Source of the DNA: Omphalotus guepiniiformis | Lineage: Eukaryota; Basidiomycota; Agaricomycetes; Agaricales; Omphalotaceae | Assembly: GCA_028554645.1 (NCBI GenBank) | Contig: JAQOOI010000062.1 | Location: 124,001 to 188,000, forward strand | Length of the DNA stretch: 64,000 bases | Reading direction: 5' to 3' | Shown here: piece after piece, positions 33,905 to 46,659 of the stretch | Layout of the letters: each line of letters begins with the position of its first letter | Numbering within the stretch: the first letter of the stretch is position 1 | The notes under the pieces: generated by a model | Told to the model about the DNA's origin: nothing | Database searches by the model: none | The model's input: only the letters and a program-made list of their open reading frames with translations | Position numbers and translations under genes: made by a program

Positions 33905-35006
33905 ATGTCATCTATACTCACCCGCTTCTCTAATTTCTCGAATAGTCAAAACATACTCATTTCAAGCTTAGGGGCCGGAATTACATACCTCATCTTTCAC
34001 TACGGCAAAAAGTGGTCTCTTTTGCGTGCTGCCGTAAATGCCAACAGCTCTTTCACTCCTTCATACCTCCCCGTCGCAGTATTCGTAGGCGGAACAGCAG
34101 GAATAGGTCAGGGAATGGCAGAGGCTTTCGCACGTCACACCAATGGAAACGCACATATCATCATCATCGGTCGGAATCGTGCTGCAGCAGAGTCTATCAT
34201 CTCAAAATTTCCCAAGCCGACCGTACCAGGCGCGAAACACGAGTTCATCTCGTGTGACGCGGTTTCGATGAAAAATGTTGAGGATACGACTAAAGATCTA
34301 CTGGTTCGTCTTCCGAGGATTAACTTTCTGGTCCTTTCAATTGGGTTTGTCACGAAGTTGAGTAGAGAGGATACGGAGGAGGGTATGGATAAGAAGATGG
34401 CGGTGTTTTATTATGGGAGATGGAAGTTTGTCAATGATTTGATACCTCTGATACGGAAAGCCGGTGATTTGGGACAAGCAGCGACGGTATATTCGGTCCT
34501 GGGAGCAGGAAAGGAAAGGAAGATGGATTGGGCTAATTTGGGTCTGAAGAAGAAATACTCGATGATGACCTTGAGACAACAGACTACTGCTTATACCGAT
34601 ATAATGTTCCAGGTATGCGTTGTCGTTGGTCTTCATCAAGTATGCAGCTTCTGAACGTGATTCTGCATTACAGGAATTCTCCGCCCAGAACCCCTCGCTT
34701 TCCTTCATCCACGCATATCCAGGTGCGGTCCGGACAAACCTGCTCAAATCCGTAGAATCAATTCTGCTTCGGTCATTCGTCAATATAATGACCGTGGTAT
34801 CGTACCCGTTCACGCTCTCCTACGTTGAATCGGGTGAGTACATGCTCTCTGCGATGCTTACGATAGGACGGAAGCCAGGCGCGTGGAGAGTTGATTTGGA
34901 TGGGAAGGAGATTGCTAAGAGACCATACGTTGCGACTGAGGCTGAACGTAAAAGGTTGTGGGAGCATACTGTTGAGGAAATAGCTAGCGCGCGTGCTAAG
35001 GCCTAA
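33905..35006 (+). CDS. Short-chain dehydrogenase/reductase (SDR), membrane-anchored type
   Basis: Two exons (33905-34612 and 34674-35006) join in frame to 346 residues. A hydrophobic N-terminal stretch (ILISSLGAGITYLIF, residues 17-31) suggests a membrane anchor. The NAD(P)-binding Rossmann loop is VGGTAGIGQG (residues 61-70), followed by HIIIIGRN and the NxxG-equivalent LVLSIGF. The usual YxxxK catalytic pair is not at its normal spacing: after the TVYSVLGAGKE strand the first exon ends in TAYTDIMFQ, so the active site may be atypical. The HAYPGAVRTNL segment matches the SDR PG motif. The substrate is unknown. Confidence 0.8.
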
Positions 35007-37138
35007 GGGGGTGTGGATCTGCGTTTCTTGTCGGTACTTATGTCCTGCATATAGTGAAGAACGATACTGAAATCAATACAGTGACATGCGGAATTGCATG
35101 TCGTAGATTGGTGATTGCTAGTGAGATACCTGCACAACCGACCACGTTAGACTTCTCCTATATACTTATGACAGCACATTACATACGACCTGGTGAGGCT
35201 TTGATGGGGACCACACCATGCAAACCCTGAAAGCCGGGAAAGCTCAAAGCTCAAAGCTCAAATTCTTCGCAAAAATACCTCCGTCACCTGAAGTACTAGT
35301 GGGTCAGCTTTCCCTGTTCTTGGCAGTGCCCTGACGGTGTCTCCAAGCTAATTTCACGGACAAGGACGGTCGTGGATACGTTGCCTCCTCAAGCTTCCTG
35401 AGGGAACTCCTCGAATACAACACAGACAGGCGCAGTTGCGCCTTGAAGGGACCACGAACAGTACTCCCTCCAATTCTCCGTTTAGGCCAGCGTGCTGACA
35501 CGGACGCACGAGCGCCCGAACACGACTTCGTTCTTCCAAGTGCTGCCGGAGCAAAGTCTTCGGGGGCAATATGAGGAGAAGAGGATAGGTGAAGAATAGG
35601 ACTGGAAGATGATGTTGTAAGAGAAGAGCGCTAGCGAGTATGGCTAGCACAGGGACATGAAGGGCGAGGATGTTTTTAGTCTTGTTAGAGATGCGTAGGA
35701 GATTGAAGGGGTAAAGAACCTCGAGCAAGACGGTATAGATGGTCACCGGTCAATACTGCTAAGACATAGGGTGATTGTTCGCACTGTGATAGCAGTTAGT
35801 AAACGAGTATTCGAGATGCTCATCGAGAGGACCTACATAGGCAATCTAGTGCATCACTAGTGTCCTCGAATTTTCGCTGACACGAACACGCGCCGCTGCA
35901 ACTTCTTTTCTTCCCAGCGAGTTGTTTCGAGAATTGTTCGAGGTAGGATCTAGACCATCATGACGGTCAAGCTGTTGAAAATACACTCTAGAGAATATCC
36001 ACCCTCCTAAAAACGAAACAGCATGCTGGAAGTCGTTGGAGAACTTGTAGCTTGAAGCTTGACTAGGATGAAGGCCAGGTAGAATGGTCCGTGCGAGAAC
36101 AGTCGCGAGCCTGCTTTAGGGCCGGTCGCCCATCCTAATCCTCTTTCCCCGTCATGTCTTTCGGTTGCAGTTTCGTTGGTGGAATAACGTATATCGATCT
36201 GGACCATGAAACTCCTCTTTCGAAGTTCAAAGTGCGGCGCATTTATGATGATGAAGAACGACGAAAGAGAGCAAAAGAGCGCTCTTACAAGGCACACCAT
36301 CTAGGTACGAGGCGCATATGTTGACCGCCGACATTGATCTTGCAGAAATGATGGGATCTTGCAGTACTTATCTTGCAATTTTCTTCTTATCTTGCGTGCT
36401 TCTGAATGATCCGGCACCTTCCGGCACCTCAGTTCTCCGTGCCGGACGACAAAAATTTTCCAGAAGGGCACGTGAGAGGAAATACCACATTTCTGCCAAA
36501 AGAAAAGTATGTACCATACTTTCAGCGAGCCCAACGTCGTCGATTCTCCTCAGCTAGCAATGCCAGCTTGCTAGGTCGAGTCCAGGGACCAGTATCCCAC
36601 ACGCGGTCTGAGGCGGTAAGGCACGCGGGTCATCGCATGAATGAGCACCGGATACGTGTTTGATGTCCATATGCTACGTTGGTGGCAGCTTCGCAATATA
36701 ATCTGGACCCTATCCGCTCGGCCAACAGTGGAAGCTTATCGTTAGCGTCGGTGATGAACGGGCCCATTGGAACGAATCATGTTGTTGGGATTGCCAACGG
36801 TGGATAGCTGGTGGATAGCCAACTGACGACTATCCATCGTTGGAGTGAACGAGGAGTAGATTTGCGAATATGGTTCTCCAAAGCATCGTTATCTATCTGT
36901 CGCGTGCTCACTTCAGATGCGATTCTGTACGTAGATCTTGGTCCTTGGATCCGATGCTGTAGGAATCCAGCCTTGCTCGGACAGCGGTATGTCAGTTTGT
37001 TCCTATGTGATCCACATGATACATCCATTCATTGACGCAGCCATACTTACCCACTAGCATGTGGTAGCATATGGTGGCAAGCCAAGGCAATTGCCAAACG
37101 TCGTCAGTGGAGCCTATCAATCACTATCTCGACGTGTA
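35007..37138. other. Intergenic region, about 2.1 kb
   Basis: No gene is supported. A minus-strand frame at 35746-35354 begins with hydrophobic text (ILALHVPVLAILASALLLQ) that could be a relic of a membrane-protein gene, but the frame then degenerates. Short repeats such as AAGCTCAAAGCTCAAAGCTC occur near 35238. Confidence 0.4.
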
Positions 37139-37153
37139 ATATATATATATAAA
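37139..37153 (+). promoter_or_regulatory. TATA box of the peptide-transporter gene
   Basis: A run of AT dinucleotides ending in TATAAA lies about 120 bases before the ATG at 37270, followed by a CT-rich leader (CTTCTTTCGG). Confidence 0.55.
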
Positions 37154-37269
37154 CCCACCCACTTCTTCGGCACCTGGCCCTTTGCTTCTTTCGGTTTTCA
37201 ACAAGCGCGTCTTCGTCGTTCTCTTGCCCTTGCCCTCACGACCTTTCTGTACCAAGGAAGAAGACAACG

Positions 37270-39933
37270 ATGGCTGGACACCAAGCTGAAGACGACCTAG
37301 TCGCGATCAGCGAGCTCAAGAAAAATGAAGCTGGGTACATCGACAGCGCAGAAGTGGCGTCCAAGGGAGAAGTAGGGTCGGATTTACTGAGCCATGGGTC
37401 TTTCGATGACGAGCATCATGCTGGGCTGGAGTTTCCGACTGAGGAGGAGGTGATGACGCTCAGGAGGATATCAGATACGATCCCTTGGAATGCTTTTCGT
37501 ATGTTTTTTTTCTGTTGCTATTTTGTGTCGTGTGCTCATATATGCGCCTCAGTCATTGCTTTCATTGAAATGGCGGAACGGTTCTCAGTGCGTAACATCC
37601 CCATTCCTAGTTTCTCGTCAAGACTAACGTGCTGATTTAGTTCTACGGGTGTCAACAAGTATTTGTTAGTACCACCCTATCTATCACCCTTTCACTTGTA
37701 TTTCTGACTTGACATCTAAACAGACCAACTTCATTCAACAACCCCTTCCTCCAGGTTCCCATACAGGCGCAGGCTTCAAGAATGGTCAGTCAGGTGCTCT
37801 TGGAATGGGCCAGCGAGCATCAACGGGTCTTACAACGTTCTACCAATTCTGGTACGTGTTTTTGCGTCCTGTATGCGTCGTTGTCCGTTAACATCTTTAC
37901 CCGCACAGGTGCTACGTAACACCCCTATTTGGCGCATACGTTGCCGACGCTCACCTTGGTCGGTTTAACACGATTTGTATCGCTGTTGCAATCACATTCG
38001 TTGGTCACATCATCCTTATCGTCGCGGCTGTACCGGGTGTTATCGAGGAGAAGGGTGCGGTTGGAGCATTCATTGTCGCTTTGGTCGTTACCGGTTTTGG
38101 TGGGTACTTTCCTGATTCGATTTTTTCTGCTGTATCAACCGCTTACGCCGTGTTATCATTCTCCACTAGGCACTGGTTTATTCAAATCTAACATCTCCCC
38201 GCTAATCGCCGAACAGTACAAGAAAACTAAGCTCTTCATTCGAACAACCAAGAGCGGAGAGCGAGTAATCGTTGACCCTGCTCTAACGATCTCGAGGATG
38301 TACATGGTACGTTCCCTAGCCGTTTCTTCAGATCGGCAATTGTTCTGACGACGACTTCCAGTATTTCTACTTGTTCATCAATGTCGGTGCTTTGGTTGGG
38401 CAAATCGGGATGGCATACTCTGAGAAGGTAAACTCTACGCTGCGCGTCCCTTGCTTTTCACACCTCTAACTTCACCCATAGTACGTCGGCTTCTGGCTCG
38501 CCTATACTCTCCCAACAATCGTGTACCTCCTTTGCCCCATCGTCCTCTGGATCGGCCGAACCCGTTACGTCCGAACCCCGCCAACTGGCTCTGTCCTCGC
38601 CACCGCCCTTCGTCTCTGGAAATACGCGATGAAGGGCAAGTGGAGTTTGAACCCTGTGACGACGTTCAAACGGGCTACAGCTGGCGACTTTTGGGAGCAG
38701 GTTAAACCCAGTAGGATCGCGAAGGAGGGTAGGACAAAGCCGACGTGGATGACGTTTGATGATGTCTGGGTTGACGAAGTTAGCAGGGGATTGAAAGCTT
38801 GTGCTGTGTTCCTTTGGTTCCCGCTGTACTGTAAGTTGTTTCTGCGTCTTCGTCCTCGCTCCTTCGTCCTGTATCCTGCTTTCCAATATATGCGTACGCA
38901 AATGCGCATACATCCAACCCCTTTTCACCGCGCTCTGATACAGAGTTGTGTATGCTAATAACTTTTTGGCGCATTGAACAGGGCTCACATATAACCAGCT
39001 TAACAACAACTTGACCTCGCAAGCCGCAACAATGTCCACGCACGGTCTCCCCAATGATGTCCTGTCGAACTTGGATCCGTTCGCGTTGATCATTTTCATT
39101 CCTATTTGTGATCTTTTCGTGAGTATTATTTCCTCGCGTCTCCCGATAATTTCACGTCAATTTATGCTGAGCAAACGCTGACGCACGCCATTGTATTTCT
39201 TAGATCTACCCCGCTCTCCTACGCGCAGGAATCAGATTCACTGCACTGAAGAAGATCACTGGTGGTTTCATTACTGGTGAGCCTGACACGTCAAATTAAA
39301 ATGCCCCTACGATGTTAACTAACGCAAAACAGGTGCCGCGGCAATGGTTTGGGCAGCTGTCCTCCAACACTATATCTACAAGACTAACCCTTGTGGGTAT
39401 CAAGCTGCGACATGTGAAGATGCAGATAAAAATGCGTTAGTCTCGCCGTTGAACGTCTGGATCCAGACCGGATCGTGAGTCTCGTTTTCCCTCACCCTCA
39501 GTTTTCGCGTATTCACACCCCTTTCCCCGCCGTTCATAGGTACGTCCTCATCGCCTTCAGTGAAATTTTCGCCTCCATCACAGGTCTCGAATACGCCTTC
39601 ACGAAAGCGCCCAAGAATATGCGATCCCTAGTCATGGCTGTGTTTTTGTTCATGTCTGCTATTGCTTCAGCGCTCGGCGAGGCCTTTGTCCGTGAGTTTT
39701 CGCTCGTCCTTGTTATTCTCTGTCGATGGTCGTACTAACACAATACACTTCAACTTTTAGCCCTTGCCACCGATCCTCTCCTTGTATGGAACTACAGCGT
39801 TATGGCCGTCATCGCTGCCATCTCAGCCGTATTGCTCTGGGCATCGGTGTACAAGCTTGATAGGCAAGAGGATAAACTAAATAACCTCGGTGAGGGGAAA
39901 CTGGTCGTTTCGAAGGAGGAGGTTGGTGCATGA
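37270..39933 (+). CDS. POT/PTR2-family proton-coupled oligopeptide transporter
   Basis: Thirteen exons join in frame to 611 residues: 37270-37498, 37553-37587, 37641-37664, 37724-37851, 37909-38099, 38170-38306, 38362-38427, 38482-38830, 38982-39118, 39204-39276, 39333-39474, 39540-39691 and 39761-39933. The protein imports di- and tripeptides at the plasma membrane using the proton gradient. POT signatures are FIEMAERFSFYG in TM1, TTFYQFWCYVTPLFGAYVAD, and FYLFINVGALVGQ; the NFIQQPLPPGSHTGAG loop is typical of fungal PTR2. The central cytosolic linker (about residues 300-370) and the C-terminal TM helices are present. The cytosolic N-terminal tail is about 70 residues and rich in Glu/Asp/Ser. 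In yeasts PTR2 is induced by peptides through N-end-rule control; nothing in this sequence tests that. Confidence 0.93.
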
Positions 39934-40375
39934 GGTTGTGGCTTGACAAAGTGGTTAATGTCCGTCCTGTAAAGAATGGGATGAAGTTACGAGAAAAAGA
40001 GATTGTTCATGATGGATATCTATACAGTACATAAAATTTCGTGTTTAGTTGGTTGTTGGTTGTATATGCGTATTGTTTGGGTTATGACTGTTAGCCTTAG
40101 TATTAGGTTGTAACGTGCTGTTTTTTTCTTCTCTTTCAACCGACAATGAATGGTGAAAAAAAATTGAATTATATAGGACAATTACTCATGCAGATCAGTA
40201 CGACAATGCAGGCCCGTTCAAAACCAGCAAAAAATTCTATCATGGAGGTAACAGGGAGAGGTGAGCGAGATAGCATGAAAAATCAATAGCAACTGTTGGA
40301 TTAGTGAACCTCCTTGAACGCATGGTCTATACATCTTAGTAGTCTTACACCGACACCCAAAGACATTTACTTCCC
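39934..40375. other. Convergent 3' region
   Basis: This short AT-rich spacer separates the ends of the transporter (plus) and the methyltransferase (minus) and probably holds both poly(A) sites. No gene is seen. Confidence 0.5.
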
Positions 40376-41810
40376 TCACTTCTTCTTCGCCAACACCAGC
40401 GCCACAGGCCACTCCACCAACAAATCATCTTCCCCCTTCAACACTACCCCATTCCCCTCCGCTTGCTCAGCACTCTGCTTCAAACTCTTCCAAATGCGCT
40501 CTGCGATGTTCCCATCCTCTCGCTCCGCATCACCCGGGTGTTTCTCTAGGTACGTATGCAGCGAGCTGAACGTGCGGAGGTAACCCATGAGACCGTTCCA
40601 TGTTGTTTGGGTGTTGAGAATGACGGGAAGGGTTTGAGAGGTTGGGAGGGAGGGGTGGTAAGAGCCTGGATGGGAGGAAGGGAAGGAAGGGACGTTAATA
40701 CACCCAATATTTCGAAGGAATTAAAAACTCTACGTACCAGCGAAATATACCCTGTCCGTACCGTCACCTACGAACAACCCTTCTGCTCCCTTGATATTCG
40801 CAGGCTCGGGGACATCCACAAGGTGACGCTCGAGGATTGTACGTCCTGGTCTCTGCCAGTACGGTCCGAGAGATTCGTCGAGGGATGTTCCTTGGAGGTA
40901 GTCCGTAATGAGAGGTGTGAGGGTTGGGTATCGGGCAAGTCGGAATTCTGAGTAGACCTATGTAGGTGTGCGTGTCCGAGAGGAGGGAAATGGTGGTGAG
41001 GGGCACAGAAATAGAGAGAGTGATTGTATGCGTACCCAAAATGCCACCGTCCCGTTTGGTCGAAGAACTCTACCGAGTTCAGGCCATAACTTATCCCAGT
41101 CGAACCAATGGGCGGCTTGCGCTGTGATACTGATAGTCAGCTCGACATCTCGACAGCGAATGTTTTCGGAAGGGGAAGAAGAATATGACACGCACCAGCA
41201 ATAACCAAATCTACACTGTCATTCTCTAAGAATCCTAGTTCCTCGGCTGGTGATTGCACGAATTCAAATCGAGAAGAGTTGACACCATCTGTTACGAAAG
41301 AGAAATCAACGACCAAAGGTAAGTCAAGCTGAGTTCAAGAACGAAAAGTCAGCGGTATCGATGTCTATCAATGAAGTATACATCGTTGAACCGCTAGGAC
41401 ACACGCACTTTTCGGTGAAGAAGGTTCTCCAAATCGTTCTTGAACGTATTTCCTAGCCTGACCAATCATACCAGAACTAGGCTCGACACCAATGATGCGC
41501 TTGAAAGGAAGTAGCTCAGTCGTTGCTTGGCCTGTTACAAGTCAGAGTCAGCTAATACTACACCAGAAATCAACCTTGAACGACGAAACGCACCTGTACC
41601 ACATCCTAAATCAACAGCAACGTCCCATACTGGCCTCGGAAGGTTCACGTCGGTGAGCTTGCCACGCTCACGCTCACGCAAAGGCAGTGGCAAAGATGTT
41701 GGCCCGTCTCTGTGGTAGTTGAAGATAAGCTCGAACAGGTATTTCGGGTATGTTGGTCTACATGCTGCGTATACTGCTGAGTCGAAAGTCGTTTTGGCGA
41801 AAGTAGACAT
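40376..41810 (-). CDS. Class I SAM-dependent methyltransferase, CRG1/TMT1-like
   Basis: Six exons join in frame to 342 residues: 41810-41594, 41531-41409, 41288-41196, 41121-41036, 40957-40738 and 40665-40376. The start MSTFAKTTFDSAVYAACRPT is the hallmark of the fungal trans-aconitate/CRG1-type group. SAM-binding motif I is VDLGCGTGQAT (residues 66-76); the acidic residue after beta-2 is in GVEPSSGMI; motif IV-like VDLVIA and the AQAAHWFDW segment follow. Members methylate small carboxylates or give resistance to small toxic molecules such as cantharidin. The actual substrate cannot be inferred. It is cytosolic by lack of targeting signals. Confidence 0.85.
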
Positions 41811-42414
41811 GGCTTTTACCTTCGAAGCTTACACCAAGCCACGACACCGTCCATGACTCGACATTAGCATAACTCCGAGTCAAGAGTCACACGCCAACGG
41901 CTCAAGGCAGCAAAAACACCAATTGCTTTACGGAAGCAGTTCTGCTCAGGCTAGACTAGGTTGAGACTATGTAGCTAGCACTGAAATTGTACTTCAATGC
42001 ACCAGATCTGTCCCGGGAAGAAGCGGAAAAAAAGCTCGCTTTGTCTGCAGAAGGGGCCATAAGGAAGATGGAAACTGAGGAGCCCAGAGGACGGTAATTT
42101 TACAATGATGAATCAAAGCTGCTGCTTTTCTCAGTTCTGGTGCAGTGGTAAATACTTTCTTAGGATGTTTCACTGTCATGATGGTCAAAGATCAATACAT
42201 ATGACTCTTTCCAAGTTATATCTGCACTCAAGAACACACTTCACAAATCTGATCAACACTGATTCAAGAATTGACAGTACAATTTATAAATACCCATTCC
42301 TTCCACAGCAATCATGTCACAGACATTGCGGGAAACACATAGAGCACCTCACATACTTGTATCAGTGGCACATATACATGAATATCATGCCAGCTTGGTT
42401 CATTTAATGTGACT
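41811..42414. other. Intergenic region, no gene seen
   Basis: The promoter side of the methyltransferase gene and the 3' side of the seven-TM gene. Open frames at 42105-42407 have no signature. Confidence 0.5.
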
Positions 42415-44063
42415 TTAGCTCAATACCATTTCCCTGCAAAACAAATGAACTTCAATTGACTGTTTAGGTTTGGCTGATTCACCATTTCCCGATTCACCAT
42501 CAGTCTCAGTGGCATGGGTAACAGTAATTACCCCCTGAAGCTGGTTGTTGAGATGAATACCATTTGCACTTAGAGTACTTGTGAATTCAGCTCCAGTGTG
42601 TCTGTGTGGTGTTCGAGAATTCAATGTAGCCATAAGACTGTTGCTATATCTGTATATAAGTTAGTCGCTATTTCAGGTAAGCTTACTGAAGAAAAAGCTC
42701 ACAGCTTTCCAAGGATGTATGTCCTTATCAAAAAGGATTAATCAGAGTTTTACTTCATCCGGCAACCACTCACGGAACCATATAGTATGTAGCAAGAGTA
42801 TACTTTGCAATAAGAAAGATATCAACCCCAGTTGCAATTGAGGTTAACATTCCTGTTTGCAAAGTATTCTGAATCAGCTGGATAAAGATAGTGTCTGTCT
42901 TAGCCCAGGTATTCTTCTTTTTTTGCACGTAAAGCTAAACAGAGCAACCAGCTAGTCAATATCTCAACCATGTGGTACAAGAAGAGACATCTTACAATCC
43001 AAATCATAGAGGTTGTGATTATAACATCAGCAGCAAAGCAGCAGCCTAACCATCCTAAAGCATATTAGCATATTTTAATTTATCACATATCAACAATACA
43101 TTGTATACTCACTAAAAACAGAGGTCTCAGAGCAACATAATGACCTTGCACAGGATTGATCATAAACTTATAACCTTGTGTCACTCGTTTTCAATGCAGC
43201 ATGGTAATAGAACTTACAGAGATGCTAGCAACCATGGCTAAGACAGTTTGTGTGATGGCAAGCTATTAGAAAATTTAGTAGGGACTGCTGGAGAAGTCTA
43301 GTAACTTACAAGTACAATGAGAAGGCAGATACATGAAACAATCCTTATATTCTGGATTCTATGAATGCGCCTGTGAATCACAGGTTAGTAAGCCATGAAG
43401 TTACTTATGATAAAACTATACTCACCAAGCATAAAATATCTGAATAATCAAGGCCACTGATAGCAGAGAAAATAATTATTCAGAATATAGACAAATAATT
43501 ACTGCATGCAGCTCACCCAATGCATCCCAAATAACACAAGCAGATGCAGACCAGGGAGATGTTTGTAATGATGAGATATTATCCCAATTTTGTACCAGCC
43601 AATACCATGCATTATTAGCCCCTGTAAATGTACTGGCAGCATCCAAGATCATCACTCCATAAACTTTGAGAAGTTTGTTAGTTCAATCTAAATGTAGAAC
43701 TTGAAATTATACCTAGCATTTTCAGGATCAGAGAATCCTTATTGTATCTCTGATAGTACACATCTTTGAACAATGCCATAGTTAGAAGACATATTAGTAG
43801 ATGTTTGTGATAGTACACATATACTTGCACAACCAAAACACCCATCAAGAACCAGTTCAGTACATCACCAATGTACTGTTGTATAATTCAAAGATTATAC
43901 TTTACAAAGAATAATAATAGCACATACATGTGGACCAAGTCTAATAGTATAGCACATCAGTTACTAGATTGTATAGAAATACACATGCTACTTACCCTGT
44001 CTCTGTATTATTGACCAAGACAGGAGGTATTGCATCCAGGCTCTGTGATGCAGATGTCAACAT
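42415..44063 (-). CDS. DUF6534-like seven-transmembrane protein
   Basis: Twelve exons join in frame to 353 residues: 44063-43996, 43940-43928 (13 nt), 43875-43713, 43663-43517, 43456-43426, 43370-43310, 43262-43218, 43166-43109, 43054-42996, 42934-42774, 42723-42703 (21 nt) and 42649-42415. Family marks of this Agaricomycete group are LGPHYIGDVLNWFLMGVLV at the start, YGVMILDAASTFTGANNAWYWL, the HYVALRPLFLVRWLG segment, KTDTIFIQLIQNTLQTGMLTS, and LGKLYSNSLMATLNSR before the soluble tail. Seven hydrophobic segments are expected across exons 3-10. The tail is Thr/Glu/Ser-rich and cytosolic in the usual model. The function is unknown; a receptor-like role is often supposed. The gene appears intact. 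Confidence 0.8.
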
Positions 44064-44906
44064 TGCCACTTTATGAAGAAATATGAGAGTTTGAGATTTG
44101 AGTGAAGTAGTTAAAAATAGAGACACCGATGAGATGGAAACCCAACACAAGAATTACAATAAAAGTGGATCTCTACCTATTAAATACTCATATTTGTGGG
44201 TGTGTGTGGTAATAATCTGAATAGCTAGATCAATATGGCTGTCCATATTACTGATGATCATAGATGAATAAATACAATTGAACTTCCCATATGTTCATCT
44301 TTATCTGATATTGATGCCATTGCTAGCTTATTGGTTTGGTGAGAAGATAATAAGAGCATAATATCACCATGCAATCATATGTCTGTATCTCAATCTTTTA
44401 GTGGATACAAATCAGACACTTCTGATTTTACTATTTTTAAGAATATGAAACTTGATTATTGGAACACAGCAAGTTCTGATTTTACCATTGTTGAGAATTT
44501 GAAACTTGACCATTGGAACACAGCACAGAACATCAGTTCAATGATTGATGTGGGGAACATTAGCCTAATAACAAATGTGAGAACCGTCAGAAGGCTTTGG
44601 GAGATATGTGCTACAAATATCAGATGTCTTCTGATCACACATACATGAAGCATCAATAAGTGTGGAAAGCATCAGATATCTTAAGTTCATACATATCATT
44701 CTACTGATATATTTGATGCATGCCCGTAACATGAGATGTCAGTTACATATACAAGAGGTATAAATGAATAAGTCTAATAAATGTGTGAGATGTTTTGGAA
44801 TTTTTAGGAAACACACAATTGATACATCAGTCTAATAATATCTGAGGAACATCAGATGTCTTCTGATATAGAATGAAAGATTATATAACTGAAACGGTTG
44901 CCTTCA
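44064..44906. other. Divergent intergenic region, AT-rich
   Basis: The shared upstream region of the seven-TM gene (minus) and the esterase (plus). It holds a 54-bp tandem repeat and several copies of the word AGATGTCTTCTGAT near 44620 and 44857. The open frame at 44379 only reads through the repeat. Confidence 0.5.
44420..44527 (+). repeat. 54-bp tandem repeat, two units
   Basis: Units at 44420-44473 and 44474-44527 share TTCTGATTTTAC, GAAACTTGA and ATTGGAACACAGCA at the same positions. They lie in the divergent promoter region, so they could carry duplicated regulatory sites. Confidence 0.7.
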
Positions 44907-46287
44907 ATGAATTTCAGACTTTTGCTCTTCTTGGTGTCTCCCATCATGAAGGCATGCTCTTTCCAGTTCCGTAGCCAGCCATTCAAACTATGCTTCACTA
45001 TCTACACAGTAACATTGGGTCTTCTTCAACTTCCTTGGCATCTTCTGTTATATGCTTTTCCTTCTCGGCGTCCTCACTCATCATGGACTTTATCTCGCTC
45101 ATTGTATATGAAAACCATCCAACACCTTGTGGCATTTTGGGGTCAAACAGAAATGCCTTCTATACTCACTGCAGAGAAGGGACAGAAAATTGCACACAAG
45201 TCTGGTTATGGCTTTTCATTTGTTGATCCTGCACCATCAGAGGTGATAGTTGGTGATCTCCGTGAAGCAGCTGACTTCAATCATGTGGAATCTGTAAAAG
45301 TACATGGGTATTGGTACAGTTCCAGAGCACTAGATAAGAGTTTGGGCAGACCACCACTTGGCTCTCAAGTTATTTACTATTTGCATGGTAAGCAATACTA
45401 TTTAGAGTTGGCATGTATCTAATTCTTACTTTATGTTTTCCTTTCTAAATTTTGAATCAAATCTAGGTGGTGCATTTATTGTATGTTTTCTCTATTTTTC
45501 TGAGACTTCATGTGCTGATAGATCACCTGTTTAGTTCTGTTCCGCACATCCCTCAGACCCTGTCACCTCAGTAATCTGCAATGGACTTGCCAGAAGTTGC
45601 TCTAATGCCAATGTCTTTGCCTTGGAATATCGGCTCTCTAGTGCTAAGCCTCACACTCCACAGAATCCATTCCCTACAGCCATCCTGGATGCACTTGCTG
45701 GCTATTACTATCTCATCCACACTCTTTCCATTAAGCCTGCGAACATTATACTTGCTGGAGACTCTGCAGGGGCTAATATCATTACTGCAATGATGCTGTA
45801 TCTCACCAGGCATGATATTCCGGCACTTCCTGTTCCAGCTGGAATGATTCTCTTATCACCTGCTGTTGATTGGGGCACCTCTCATCTTGGTGGCCCGGAG
45901 TGTTCTATGTCCAAGGGACAGCCATTAGACATGGTTCTAGCAGTTCTTCCACCGGTTGAATATCCTGTCCGTGCCATTTTGGGAAAGATGTCACTTGAGG
46001 AAGCAAGTACAAACCTCTACATCTCTCCAGCCTCTCGGGACTTGCCAAACCCTTCTGGGATCTTCTCCAAATTTCCAAAAGTCTTTGTGGTGTATGGAAC
46101 TGTGGAAATGCTGGCAGATAGCATTCTTACTTTTTGTCGAAGGCTTGTTGCAGATTTAGGGGAGGACAACGTAACGATTCATAAAGGTCAGAATTGTTGT
46201 CATAATTATCTGGGATTTGCACCTTTTCAGGAAGAGAGAGAGCAAGCTCTAGTAGCTGACATCTCAACCTGGGTCGAATCACTTTAA
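44907..46287 (+). CDS. Alpha/beta-hydrolase, HSL-type esterase/lipase
   Basis: Three exons (44907-45387, 45467-45480 and 45535-46287) join in frame to 415 residues; the middle exon is only 14 nt and completes the oxyanion motif HGGAFI. The N-terminal 60 residues include a hydrophobic stretch (FTIYTVTLGLLQLPWHLLLYAF), likely a signal anchor. The nucleophile elbow is GDSAGAN, with Ser at about 241. An acidic residue in GTVEMLADSI and the His in GQNCCHNYLGF complete a plausible triad. It would hydrolyse carboxylic esters, perhaps lipids or xenobiotics, at the ER or another membrane. The ATG at 44907 fits the anchor. Confidence 0.85.
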
Positions 46288-46659
46288 TTTTTTACATACT
46301 TAGGGTACTACTTTTGTAAATCAGTGATGGAATCGAAGATCGTGTGCAGTGACAGAATTCGTATTTCAGCACGCGACGTTCATGTACAGGACCGTCTCGC
46401 GCGATTGTGACTAGCATCGTCAATTTCAGGTCCTACTCTCCGGCGAGTCAATTTCATTATTGCCAATCAGAAAGACGCTAGCCGGAATTACTCTACTGGT
46501 ACATACAACAACACGCAGATCAAATCAGATCAAACTCCTCATTTGCATCGCTGTCACGAATAACAACTAGGTTTCCGACTATAATTGTACGAACATTGAG
46601 TGAAGTCCAAGTAGTAATCAGTTCAGAGGAATTCACCTCTCGACTCAACGGCTAGGAAT

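Noticed and set aside
35354..35746. Minus-strand hydrophobic frame
   Set aside because: Only about 60 residues look membrane-like before the text degenerates; recorded as intergenic with a possible relic.
43109..43218. Frameshift in the DUF6534-like gene
   Set aside because: The first-choice splice sites gave a phase break, but alternative canonical sites (acceptor before 43166, donor GTATAC after 43109) restore a full 353-codon frame.
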